Assembly: GCA_963798775.1 (NCBI GenBank)
Contig: CAWCUK010000002.1
Span: 62,001-126,000 of the forward strand
Length of the DNA stretch: 64,000 nucleotides
Direction of reading: 5' to 3'
DNA from: CAWCUK01 sp963798775
Lineage (GTDB): Bacteria > Bacteroidota > Ignavibacteria > Ignavibacteriales > Ignavibacteriaceae
Position 1 is the first letter of the stretch, and every line of letters starts with the position of its first letter. Positions 1 through 8,517 of the stretch are shown here, in pieces. The notes under the pieces are model-generated. The model searched no databases and was not told where the DNA came from. It saw nothing but the letters and a program-made list of their open reading frames with translations. The position numbers and the translations under genes are program-made.

Positions 1-1
1 C

Positions 2-190
2 GCGGTGGCCGCTAAAAAATTGGGTAGAAAATATTGCGGAGTAGAGCTTGATGAGTATTTTTGCTGTTTAACTGAAAAACGATTAAACGCGGCAGAAGCA
101 GATAAATCAATACAAGGTTATTATGACGGAGTTTTCTGGGAAAGAAATACTTTGCGTGAACAGAATAAATCAAGAAAATCTAAAAAATAA
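2..190 (+). CDS. C-terminal end of a DNA (N4/N6) methyltransferase, cut by window start
   Basis: Only the last ~62 codons are present and the reading frame is open to the window edge, so the gene starts upstream. The residues AVAAKKLGRKYCGVELDEY match the end of the SAM-binding core in N6-adenine/N4-cytosine DNA methyltransferases, where a GSGTTAxAAxxLGRxxxGxE motif I is followed by a short helix and tail. The GSGTT part itself lies outside the window. In this class motif I near the C-terminus implies the permuted (beta or gamma-like) order with the catalytic D/N-PPY motif upstream. It would methylate DNA, alone or with a restriction enzyme; no partner is visible. Confidence 0.75.
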   Translation, partial: AVAAKKLGRKYCGVELDEYFCCLTEKRLNAAEADKSIQGYYDGVFWERNTLREQNKSRKSKK

Positions 191-265
191 ATTAAGGCTT
201 TAAACTTGAAATAATCACAAAAAATTTTCATCTTTACAGCCCCTGAAAAAAGTTTTATTGAAATT

Positions 266-352
266 GGGTGCCGGTTAATAGATCATTGCCCAACCCCGTC
301 AGGTCCCGGAAGGAAGCAGCGGCAAGCAAGAAGTCTATGTAATCGGTTACCC
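266..352 (+). ncRNA. ffs: Signal recognition particle RNA, small bacterial (4.5S) type
   Basis: The conserved domain IV hairpin is clear: GTCAGGTCCCGGAAGGAAGCA at about 298-318 with its GGAA-type loop and the asymmetric AGCAGC side. The outer ends pair (GGGTGCCGGTTA at 266 with AATCGGTTACCC ending at 352), giving a single long hairpin of about 87 nt as in the small SRP RNA. A run of T residues (353-360) follows and should act as the terminator. The RNA binds Ffh and targets nascent membrane and secreted proteins. The T run touches the stop codon of the convergent sixA gene. Confidence 0.95.
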
Positions 353-358
353 TTTTTT

Positions 359-838
359 TTATTTAAATGTATTTATGGGAATTAAAAATTCCAGCTCGCC
401 GCGTGAAATTTTAGCTTTGTTATGAAATGAAATTTTGGCGATTGTGCCTTTCTTAAAAGCAATCCTTGCGCCGGAAGAAGAAATTAGTGCCGATACATGT
501 TCGGAAAAATCCGGTTCATGCCCAATAAAAGCCACATTTTCTGCATTTAAAATATTAGCAATTTCAATTAAATCATCGGTTCTGCCGCCGCTTTTTATTT
601 TATTCTCTGTTATAATTTTCCCCGGATAAGCAAAAACATCGGAAACAATTTTAGCTGTTTGCATTGCCCGTACGAGAGGAGAGGAAACAATATAATCAAA
701 TCCTTTAATAAAATTTTTCCAGCCTTCCGCGGCGGCCTTTAGTTTTATTTCTCCTTCATGTGTAAGTTTTCTTTCTGAATCTCTTATGCTTAACGAAGCT
801 TTTTCCGCGTCACCGTGTCGGATCAAATATATATTCAT
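359..838 (-). CDS. sixA: Phosphohistidine phosphatase SixA-like (histidine phosphatase family)
   Basis: A 159-aa protein beginning MNIYLIRHGDA, with the RHG phosphohistidine signature at residues 7-9 and the second catalytic histidine in the context VAFIGHEPDF near residue 105. Length and both motifs match SixA, the small branch-1 histidine phosphatase that removes phosphate from phosphohistidine on histidine phosphotransfer proteins. It is the last gene of a minus-strand run that starts at uvrC, seven bases after the preceding small protein, so it is probably cotranscribed. Its stop codon lies at the T run of the convergent SRP RNA gene. The physiological substrate is not known from sequence. 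Confidence 0.85.
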   Translation of the reverse strand: MNIYLIRHGDAEKASLSIRDSERKLTHEGEIKLKAAAEGWKNFIKGFDYIVSSPLVRAMQTAKIVSDVFAYPGKIITENKIKSGGRTDDLIEIANILNAENVAFIGHEPDFSEHVSALISSSGARIAFKKGTIAKISFHNKAKISRGELEFLIPINTFK

Positions 839-845
839 ACTTCTC

Positions 846-1151
846 TTAGATTTTTTCCTCTGTGGGATAATTAACGAAAATAATGTCTACATCCTGATGA
901 TAATCCATCAAATCTTTATTTAATGCTCTGCCGGGATTTGTGCTCATAAGTTTATCCATTTCTTCTTTCGTCTCTGTAGCAAATTCTATAAATTTATTGT
1001 ACTTCTGGTCTAAGAGCAGACTGCTTTCAACATCGGCAACTTTAATTTCTTTGCCGGCCAAATCCGAAAGATGTTTTAAAGTAAAATTGTTAAAATGTTC
1101 TAATGTTTGGTCATCATTCGATTTTTTTAAGAATAACAAAAGTTTATACAT
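846..1151 (-). CDS. Small conserved hypothetical protein, possible dimeric alpha/beta barrel (EthD-like) fold
   Basis: About 101 aa starting MYKLLLFLKKSNDD. I chose the ATG at 1151 because it forms a TAATG stop/start overlap with the preceding lipoprotein gene; a TTG two codons further upstream is also open. The N-terminus has the strand-then-helix pattern of EthD/antibiotic monooxygenase-like ferredoxin folds (hydrophobic strand, basic pair, then an FNNFTLKHLSDLAG helix), but I see no catalytic residues. No signal peptide, so cytoplasmic. Coupled to the lipoprotein upstream and sixA downstream. Function unknown; the fold suggestion is weak. Confidence 0.6.
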   Translation of the reverse strand: MYKLLLFLKKSNDDQTLEHFNNFTLKHLSDLAGKEIKVADVESSLLLDQKYNKFIEFATETKEEMDKLMSTNPGRALNKDLMDYHQDVDIIFVNYPTEEKI

Positions 1152-2305
1152 TAGCAATCCAAAGTAAATGTGTTAATAATATCTTCATATAATTTTTTGT
1201 ATTTAGTATAAGTATATTTTGATGATTCAAATATCATCAAATAATTTTTCTCTCCGCAAGTGTACTCAAAAAACTGAACAAAATTTCTTCCCGATTCAAT
1301 TTGATCAGAAAATCTGACTTTATATTTCCCTGCGGCAACATTAGTTAATTTATATTTAATATAAATTTCGGCGGAGTCTGTAGGAGGCAATTGAACGATT
1401 GAGAAACTTGCGCCTAATTTATTATTTAAAAATTTAACTCCTTTAAATTCTTTATTTAAATATTGTGTAATTGTGATGTGTAATTTATCCCAATCATCTC
1501 CTACCATTAAATTAAAACCTTCACTCTCTGAGTTAGTGTTTTCGGCAGGTAATCCTAAAGATTCTTTAGCGGAAGCTGCGTCTGTTATAGAATGTTTTTC
1601 GTTTTTGTTTTCATAATTAGAAATTTGCTGAGTAACAAAATTATAAAATACTTCATTGGCGCTTATATACTTATTTAAGGTTTCATCATAAGAATATACA
1701 TCAGCTTTATTACTAATTTCAGAGGGTTTTGTGCTCTGCATTTCGGTTTTTATTCTATCCGGTGAGAGTTCGGTAATGGTTTGTTTATATTCAATATCAT
1801 TCTTTTTTAATCTTGTAAAAGATCTAAAAACTAGCTGAACGGTATTTGAATCGGCCTTATATAAAGATAATCTGTTAAGTATTAAATCATCCTTAGAAAT
1901 AAAACCGTCTACAATTTTAAAGAATGAAAATCCGTCAACTTTAATAACATTTTCGGCAAGTTTTCCGTTTAATGATTTATCAATCAGCATTACATTCAAA
2001 TCTTTATCATAAACGCCGAAACGATTATAAACCGGATTCGGATATGCCAGTAACGCGGAATAATAATTTTTCCCGTTTGGTGCTGTAATGCTGTCTATAG
2101 TAAGGAAATTGTAATTTTGATTACCGGGAAGTGTAGAATCAATTAAACCTCTGAGTAAAGCAATTGCCGATGATTCACCGTTTACGCCATTTAAAACTAA
2201 TTTGCGAAGTTCGTTTCCATTTAAATTTTTGTTTGTTTCCCGCTTTTTTGAGCAGCCGGTAAAAACAACAGATATTAAGACTATTAATATTAGAAATTTT
2301 TTCAT
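1151..2305 (-). CDS. Hypothetical lipoprotein
   Basis: A 384-aa protein starting MKKFLILIVLISVVFTGCSKK, a type II signal peptide with lipobox FTGC and cysteine near residue 18, so it should be lipidated and held in an envelope membrane. The body is a soluble, lysine- and asparagine-rich polypeptide without membrane segments. The C-terminal third (YLMIFESSKYTYTKYKKL) resembles the amphipathic end of PsbP/DUF1795-type stress lipoproteins, but I cannot assign a family. It lies between an L,D-transpeptidase gene (93-bp gap) and a small protein whose start overlaps its stop, so it belongs to the same minus-strand unit. Confidence 0.7.
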   Translation of the reverse strand: MKKFLILIVLISVVFTGCSKKRETNKNLNGNELRKLVLNGVNGESSAIALLRGLIDSTLPGNQNYNFLTIDSITAPNGKNYYSALLAYPNPVYNRFGVYDKDLNVMLIDKSLNGKLAENVIKVDGFSFFKIVDGFISKDDLILNRLSLYKADSNTVQLVFRSFTRLKKNDIEYKQTITELSPDRIKTEMQSTKPSEISNKADVYSYDETLNKYISANEVFYNFVTQQISNYENKNEKHSITDAASAKESLGLPAENTNSESEGFNLMVGDDWDKLHITITQYLNKEFKGVKFLNNKLGASFSIVQLPPTDSAEIYIKYKLTNVAAGKYKVRFSDQIESGRNFVQFFEYTCGEKNYLMIFESSKYTYTKYKKLYEDIINTFTLDC

Positions 2306-2398
2306 ATATTTTTTCCGTTGCCAATTTAATAAAATTTCTAATTCTTTTTGTTATTTAAAGTTAAAGATTAAAAAAAGTAATCGGCGGATGAATAAAAT

Positions 2399-3226
2399 TT
2401 ATCTTTTTGAAATAAGCATACATTGTTTTAGCCGCGGAGTTGCGGTTTCTATATAGCGATAAAGCGGTTTAAGAAGCTGCCGTTTTGGTATTTTTTTTAC
2501 GTTTCCTATCGGTAGCCCGGGATGATCTACATTTCCTGCGTCAATTAAAAGTTTCGGCCGGTTGTGCATGAAGTATTTTCCTTCATATATAAGCTGATTT
2601 CTATGTTTTAATTCCGATGGAAGATCGGCGAAATTTTCATGAATTAAATTATCAGAAGAATCCGCAAAACTAACTACTACCGCATTGTTTCCGCTGTGAA
2701 CTAAAACCGGCGTTCCGATTTCTACTTTACTGTACAGCATTTTCGCTACTTCCCGGGTTATTCTTAAACAGCCGTGTGAACTTTTTCTCTTCCCTAAATT
2801 TTGATAATAACCGCTTGTAACTAAAGCATGAAAACCGATGCCGTAATTAAATCCCATCCAATTAAGAAGAAGTGTACTGTCAAATTGACGTGAATGCCAT
2901 TTGGGAAGCATAGCTTGAATTACAAATAAACCTTCCTTTGTATTTATGCCGTCCTGCAAATACTTTGTCCCGCTGGAAATGCCGAATTTAAAATCGGGCG
3001 CGTTTTTTGTATGAAGATAAGCCGTTTGAGTTTTTAAATTCACTTCAATGAAATAAGGCTTTAGTGTAAAAACTGTATCACGCAGATATGTAAAATCCAT
3101 AACAGAATAAGAACTTGATCCGGAATTATCAGATTTTTTATTGCCGCCTTCAATCATTTCTGCCAATGAAGTTGAACAAAAAATCATTAAGGAAATTGAA
3201 ATAACCAATAGTGAATTATGCCTCAT
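2399..3226 (-). CDS. L,D-transpeptidase (YkuD domain), exported
   Basis: A 275-aa protein with an N-terminal signal peptide (residues 1-22, cut near STSLA). The YkuD catalytic signature is present: a histidine at about residue 133 (GFHALV) followed by SHGCLRI at 150-156, with C153 as nucleophile. Such enzymes crosslink peptidoglycan by 3-3 bonds or attach proteins to it, using the tetrapeptide stem in the periplasm. The C-terminal ~80 residues are less conserved and hold no recognisable binding module. Its ATG lies inside the end of uvrC (11-bp overlap), indicating translational coupling. Confidence 0.88.
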   Translation of the reverse strand: MRHNSLLVISISLMIFCSTSLAEMIEGGNKKSDNSGSSSYSVMDFTYLRDTVFTLKPYFIEVNLKTQTAYLHTKNAPDFKFGISSGTKYLQDGINTKEGLFVIQAMLPKWHSRQFDSTLLLNWMGFNYGIGFHALVTSGYYQNLGKRKSSHGCLRITREVAKMLYSKVEIGTPVLVHSGNNAVVVSFADSSDNLIHENFADLPSELKHRNQLIYEGKYFMHNRPKLLIDAGNVDHPGLPIGNVKKIPKRQLLKPLYRYIETATPRLKQCMLISKR

Positions 3227-5051
3227 TACTTATCCCATTTTTTTGAAAATGATTAAAAATTATTTCAGCTTTTTTCTTCCCTACCACATTTGAGAGTTTT
3301 TCAATATCAGAATTTTTTATTTCTTCAATACTGCCGATTTCTTTAAGAAGAGTTTGCGCGGTTAAATTGCCAATTCCTTTTATATCGGTTAATTCGGTTG
3401 TAAAAGTTCTTTTGCTTCTCCTTACTCGGTGAAAAGTAATCGCGAAACGATGGGCTTCATCCCTTACTTGCTGAAGCAGTTTTAACCCTGAAGATGTTTT
3501 GGGAATAGATTCCGGTTCAGAATTTCCCGGAAAGAAAACTTCTTCCAGCCGTTTAGCCAACCCTATTATATTATAATTGTTAAATCCCAGTTCATCAAGA
3601 ATTTCTACCGCGCTGGAAAGCTGTCCCTTGCCGCCGTCAACCATTATCAGTTCGGGGAGCGGCTGATTTTCAGCCATCAGTTTTGAATAACGCCGGTTTA
3701 TTACTTCCCGCATACTTGAAAAATCATCCGGCCCTTCTACCGTTTTTATAATGAATTTTCTGTATAAACTTTTCTTCGGTTTTCCGTCTTCAAAAACAAC
3801 CATACTTGCTACGGTGTCGGTTCCCTGTAAATTGGAAATATCAAAACATTCAATTTTTTTAGGAAGTACATTTAATCTTAAATCCCGCTGAAGCGCTTTC
3901 AAAACATAAGGAACGTGCCCTTCATTCTTCATCTTTTGTAGCTGTATTTCCTTCAATTGAAGATTGGCGTTTTCTTTGCACATTTTTACAAGTGAAAGAA
4001 GATTGCCCCTTTTGGGAATTACAAATTTTGTTTTTCTCGTAGATCTAAGGTTAAGCCAATTCAAAAGCGTTTCCATATCGGCCGGCTCAGTTTCCATAAC
4101 TATTTCTTTGGGAATTTCTACCATCTCGGAATAATAAAATCTTACTGCCGCTTCATAAATATCCGGCAGTTCTTCTCCTTCTTCTATTCCTAATTTTAAT
4201 TGTTTTTTACCGACAATTTTTCCGCTGCGAATATTGAATATTGAGCAAGCCGAATCTTTTCCTTCAAAAGCAATAGAAATTATATCCCGGTCTTCAAAGT
4301 CATCGCTTACTACTTTTTGTTTATTTGATATAACTTGAAGCTGGTTTATTCGATCCCGCAATTCGGCGGCTTTTTCAAATTCTAATTCTTCAACATTCTT
4401 CTGCATCCGTAGGTTTAATTCTTTAATTAAATCATCTGTTCTTCCCTTTAAAACTTTGGTTACTTCATTTACCATTTCATTATACGCTATTTCAGAAATC
4501 AATCCTTCGCAAGGCCCGTCACATTTTTTTATATGATAATCTAAGCAGACTTTGAATTTCTTTTTATCAATACTTTCCTGATCAATATTTAATTTACAGC
4601 TTCTTATCTTGAATATTTGATTTATCATTCTTAAAGATGATTTCATATTTTTCACATCCGTGTAAGGGCCGAAATATTTTGCGCCGTCTTTTATAACTCT
4701 CCTGGTGGGGTAAATTCTAGGATACGGCTCTTTGGTAACTTTTATATACGGATATGATTTATCATCTTTTAAATTAACGTTATAACGGGGTTTTAAATCT
4801 TTTATAAGATTATTCTCAAGCACCAGCGCTTCAATTTCATTGTCGGTTACAATTAATTGAACATCGTTAATTTTACTTACTAACGCTGCGGTTTTAGGAG
4901 AAGTAACTCCGTTATGAAAATAACTTCTAACTCTATTTTTTAAATTACGGGCTTTTCCTACATAAATAACTTTTCCGTTATTATTTAAAAATTGATAAAC
5001 TCCGGGATTATCCGGCAAATATTTTAATTTTGATTCTAATAGTTCATTCAT
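3216..5051 (-). CDS. uvrC: UvrABC system protein C (excinuclease subunit C)
   Basis: A 611-aa protein of the usual UvrC length. It has the N-terminal GIY-YIG nuclease (GVYQF ... VIYVGKARNLKNRVRSYF, residues ~14-50) for the 3' incision, a conserved cysteine cluster around 150-180, a UVR motif (EELEFEKAAELRDRINQL, about 215-235) for UvrB contact, the RNase H-like endonuclease core with the 5'-incision aspartate region (ECFDISNLQG, MVDGGKGQL), and tandem helix-hairpin-helix motifs at the end (DIKGIGNLTAQTLLKEIGS). It acts in nucleotide excision repair. It heads the minus-strand run that includes the L,D-transpeptidase. Confidence 0.97.
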   Translation of the reverse strand: MNELLESKLKYLPDNPGVYQFLNNNGKVIYVGKARNLKNRVRSYFHNGVTSPKTAALVSKINDVQLIVTDNEIEALVLENNLIKDLKPRYNVNLKDDKSYPYIKVTKEPYPRIYPTRRVIKDGAKYFGPYTDVKNMKSSLRMINQIFKIRSCKLNIDQESIDKKKFKVCLDYHIKKCDGPCEGLISEIAYNEMVNEVTKVLKGRTDDLIKELNLRMQKNVEELEFEKAAELRDRINQLQVISNKQKVVSDDFEDRDIISIAFEGKDSACSIFNIRSGKIVGKKQLKLGIEEGEELPDIYEAAVRFYYSEMVEIPKEIVMETEPADMETLLNWLNLRSTRKTKFVIPKRGNLLSLVKMCKENANLQLKEIQLQKMKNEGHVPYVLKALQRDLRLNVLPKKIECFDISNLQGTDTVASMVVFEDGKPKKSLYRKFIIKTVEGPDDFSSMREVINRRYSKLMAENQPLPELIMVDGGKGQLSSAVEILDELGFNNYNIIGLAKRLEEVFFPGNSEPESIPKTSSGLKLLQQVRDEAHRFAITFHRVRRSKRTFTTELTDIKGIGNLTAQTLLKEIGSIEEIKNSDIEKLSNVVGKKKAEIIFNHFQKNGISNEA

Positions 5052-5207
5052 AACGGAAAATAATTTTAATCTCGATTTAATTTTAAATATTACAAAAATT
5101 AATACAAATCGTAATGTAAAAAAATGATAAAAGTTAAAAATTGAATATTATATAGAGAATCTAATAGATAATGTTAAAACTGAGAAAATTTTTTTGTTGA
5201 AGGGAAA

Positions 5208-5251
5208 TTAGAAGTTAAAGATAAAAATTTTATGCTGCCTTTAACTTCTAA
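5208..5251 (-). terminator. Stem-loop terminator after the POT transporter gene
   Basis: A perfect 13-bp inverted repeat (TTAGAAGTTAAAG at 5208-5220 and CTTTAACTTCTAA at 5239-5251) lies just downstream of the transporter stop codon. On the minus strand the T tract after the stem is short, so strength is uncertain. Confidence 0.5.
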
Positions 5252-5290
5252 TTTTATGAATCTATTCCCGGCAAAATATTAAACAGATAA

Positions 5291-6829
5291 CTATTGATTT
5301 GCGCCGGGAGTTTCAAATTCTAAATCATCCTGAGAAGGAACTTCTTCGGGATTTTCTATTTCTTCCGCTCCGTGTGTTAACTTTTTAAGCTGTTTTAAGA
5401 ACGCTAAAAGTAGAAGTCCGAAGAATATAGTAAATACCGCGATTCCGGTAAAAATTTCAAATTCTCCCATATGCTGTGCCGCTTCGCCAAGAGTTCCCGC
5501 AAGCTTATTGCCCAAACCTGTCGCGGCAAAATAAACGCCCATCATTAAGGAAGCGTATTTAACCGGCGCGAGTTTTGTGATGAATGATAGCGCCACAGGA
5601 GAAGCGCAAAGTTCACCGATTGTATGCAGAAAATAAGCGCCGATTAACCAAAGAACACTCGCCATATGATCATTGGAAGCGCCGGCTTGAATTACGGCTC
5701 CTGTCATAAGCAGAAATCCGGAACCCATAATTATTGTTCCTATTGCCATTTTAAAAATTGAAGATTCTTCTTTTCCCTTTATTCTTCTCTTAGCCCAAAA
5801 AGAGGCAACAAGTGTTCCGAACGCGATAATGAAAAAAGCGTTAACAGATTGAAAAACACTAGCGGGAATTTTGAAACCTAATATAACTCTATCAATTTTA
5901 TTTTTAGTATATAAATTCATTAGGCCGCCGGCTTGTTCAAAAGCGCCCCAAAAAACAATAATTATTAAAAAAGATATTAGTAATACTTTTACTCTGTCTT
6001 TTTCAATTCTATCTAATTTTTTATAAATAATAACACCGACTCCAAGCGAAACTCCGCCGATAATTAATAATAAAGCGGATAAAATATCTCCGGTTATTAA
6101 AAAATAAAATCCTAAAAATGAAATGAGAAGAGAAGGAATAAGCGCAGAAGGATCTTTTAGTACTTTTGAAAATATAGCCGGTTCAACAGAAGTAGATTTT
6201 TCTTCTTTTATTAAATCGCCGACACCTTTAAGATACTTTTGACCGTATAAATAAACACCCATTCCAAGCGCCATTCCTATTCCGGCAAGCGCGAAACCAT
6301 AATGCCAGCCGATGGTTTCACCGACATAGCCAACAATTATGGAAGAAAGAAAAGCTCCCACATTTATTCCGATATAAAAAATTGTAAAACCTTTATCTCT
6401 TCTAATATCACCTTTACGGTAAAGACCTCCGACCATGGTAGAAATATTAGGTTTAAGAGCTCCGACACCAAGAACAATTAAAATAAGTCCTAAATAAAAA
6501 GCCCATAAATATTGAATCGCCAGAATTGTATGTCCTGCTACAAGCAGAATCCCACCCAGCAGTACAGTTTTCTTTTGCCCGAGAAGTTTATCGGCAACAA
6601 TTCCGCCGGGAATAGACATTAAATAAACCATCATAGTATATGTGCCGTATAATGCCAGTGCGTTTGTTTCGCTCCAGCCTAGCCCGCCTAAAGCGTTATC
6701 TTTAACTTCTGCTACAATATAAAGTACTAATATGGCGCGCATTCCATAATAACTGAAACGCTCCCACATTTCAGTAAAAAATAAAATATATAATCCTTTC
6801 GGATGCTCTTTTAACAAATCGAACCTCAT
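5291..6829 (-). CDS. POT/PTR2 family proton-dependent di/tripeptide transporter
   Basis: A 512-aa membrane protein starting MRFDLLKEHPKGLY followed by LFFTEMWERFSYYGMRAILVLYI, the first-helix ExxERFxYYG motif that couples protons to peptide binding in POT transporters. About 12-14 hydrophobic segments follow, and the PTR2 signature region (FYIGINVGAFLSSIIVGYVGE) lies near residues 150-175. It should import di- and tripeptides across the inner membrane using the proton gradient. Length is typical of the bacterial DtpA/DtpT type. It stands alone, ending at a perfect stem-loop (5208-5251). Specificity is not readable from sequence. Confidence 0.93.
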   Translation of the reverse strand: MRFDLLKEHPKGLYILFFTEMWERFSYYGMRAILVLYIVAEVKDNALGGLGWSETNALALYGTYTMMVYLMSIPGGIVADKLLGQKKTVLLGGILLVAGHTILAIQYLWAFYLGLILIVLGVGALKPNISTMVGGLYRKGDIRRDKGFTIFYIGINVGAFLSSIIVGYVGETIGWHYGFALAGIGMALGMGVYLYGQKYLKGVGDLIKEEKSTSVEPAIFSKVLKDPSALIPSLLISFLGFYFLITGDILSALLLIIGGVSLGVGVIIYKKLDRIEKDRVKVLLISFLIIIVFWGAFEQAGGLMNLYTKNKIDRVILGFKIPASVFQSVNAFFIIAFGTLVASFWAKRRIKGKEESSIFKMAIGTIIMGSGFLLMTGAVIQAGASNDHMASVLWLIGAYFLHTIGELCASPVALSFITKLAPVKYASLMMGVYFAATGLGNKLAGTLGEAAQHMGEFEIFTGIAVFTIFFGLLLLAFLKQLKKLTHGAEEIENPEEVPSQDDLEFETPGANQ

Positions 6830-7062
6830 AATTTTTTGGTAGGTAAAATTATTATAGATTATAAATCTCTAAACCTGTTTTAGTACATCTTAATACTTCT
6901 TTTGATGAAGAGATTTAAATAATGCAATTAGTCTCAGACCATTCTAAAATTAAAATAATATTTTGCGCCCATAGATACAAAATAACGGGAGGGGAAAATT
7001 TTTTGGTTTGGGTAAATAAATTTATTCCAACCCCCGTTAAGAGGGAAGGAATAAATAAAATT

Positions 7063-8307
7063 TTATAAAGGAAGAACTTTATTTTTAGGTATTACAACTA
7101 TTCCGCTTTCGGTTACCGTAAATTTTTTCTTATCTGCTTCTAAATCAAAACCTATTTCGTAACCTTCCGGGATTACTACATTTTTATCAATTATTGCTTT
7201 TCTAATTCTTGCATGACGTCCAATATTGCAGTTATTCATTATAATGGAATCTGTAACATAGGAAAAACTATTAACTCTAACATTCGGCCCTAAAAGTGAT
7301 CTTTCAACCAAACCTCCGGAAACTATCGAACCGTCGCAAATTAATGAGTTTAAAGTTCTTCCGACTCTTTCTCCTTCATGCGAAACTGTTTTTGCGGGAG
7401 GAAATTGATACTGATGAGTTCTCATCGGCCAGGTTTGATCATAAAAATTGAATTCAGGCGTAACGCTTATTAAATCCATACTCGCGTCAAAATAGCTGTC
7501 AATTGTTCCTATATCTTTCCAATAAGGTTTTACCTTTTTATTTTCATCATGAAATTTATATGCTTTTACAACTCTGTTTGATTTTACCATATAGGGAATT
7601 ACATCTTTTCCAAAGTCATGACTTTTAATTTTTTTAGCGTCCATTTCCATAAATATATCTCGAAGGCCCGAGGCATTAAAAACATAAATTCCCATATTCA
7701 CAAAACTAAATCCCGGTTTATCCGGTATTTCGGGCGGGTTGGCTGGTTTTTCAATAAATGACTGTACATTATAATCGTCGTCAACACCTACAATTCCGAA
7801 ACGCGGGCCTTCTTCTTTCGGCACATCTATACAAGCCATCAGCATATCAGCTTTCGTATCAACATGATGCTGAAGCATTTTCAGGTAATCCATTTTATAA
7901 ATATGATCGCCGCTTAAAATAAGTACCCATTTTGCTTTTTTATCCGGCGAGAATAAATTTATATTTTGATAAATAGCGTTCGAAGTGCCCATATACCAGT
8001 CGTTATTTAATTTTCTTTGCGGCGGAACTGAATAGATAAATTCTCCAAGTTCCGGATTAAAAATACTCCATGCTTCATGTAAATGCTGGTTTAATGAATC
8101 TGATTTATATTGCGTAAGTACATAAACTCTTCTTAAACCGGAATTAAGACAGTTTGAAAGCGCGAAATCAATAATTCTGTACTTTCCGCCGAATGGAACG
8201 GAAGGTTTACTTCTCATTGATGTTAATGGATTTAATCTTTCACCCTGGCCGCCTGCCAGCACCATAGTAACTGTATCTCTTAATATTGATGATCCGGGAA
8301 AGGGCAT
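7063..8307 (-). CDS. glgC: Glucose-1-phosphate adenylyltransferase (ADP-glucose pyrophosphorylase)
   Basis: A 414-aa protein with the nucleotidyltransferase start MVLAGGQGERLNPLTSMRSKP (residues 15-35), the sugar-binding DHIYKMDY motif near 130, the FIEKP motif (about 185) and a C-terminal left-handed beta-helix domain with hexapeptide repeats (about 300-400). This makes ADP-glucose from glucose-1-phosphate and ATP, the committed step of bacterial glycogen synthesis. Length and motifs fit GlgC rather than UTP- or dTTP-specific homologues. No glg partner genes are adjacent. An imperfect inverted repeat at about 6984-7040 could be its terminator. Confidence 0.94.
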   Translation of the reverse strand: MPFPGSSILRDTVTMVLAGGQGERLNPLTSMRSKPSVPFGGKYRIIDFALSNCLNSGLRRVYVLTQYKSDSLNQHLHEAWSIFNPELGEFIYSVPPQRKLNNDWYMGTSNAIYQNINLFSPDKKAKWVLILSGDHIYKMDYLKMLQHHVDTKADMLMACIDVPKEEGPRFGIVGVDDDYNVQSFIEKPANPPEIPDKPGFSFVNMGIYVFNASGLRDIFMEMDAKKIKSHDFGKDVIPYMVKSNRVVKAYKFHDENKKVKPYWKDIGTIDSYFDASMDLISVTPEFNFYDQTWPMRTHQYQFPPAKTVSHEGERVGRTLNSLICDGSIVSGGLVERSLLGPNVRVNSFSYVTDSIIMNNCNIGRHARIRKAIIDKNVVIPEGYEIGFDLEADKKKFTVTESGIVVIPKNKVLPL

Positions 8308-8517
8308 ATTATTTTACTCCTTACGAATTAAATAAAATTATATATTGCAATTGGAATTGATTGACAATTACTGAAATTATTAACTTTATGTTAACCAAAT
8401 TTTTTCTTTAAAGTTAGCTTCATTATGTCAAAATTCAAATCTAATTTTTAAATTGTTTTATAGATCACTGATTTTTACTTCTTTTTTTACTTTTTAATCA
8501 GATTCCCGGTAGTTTTT

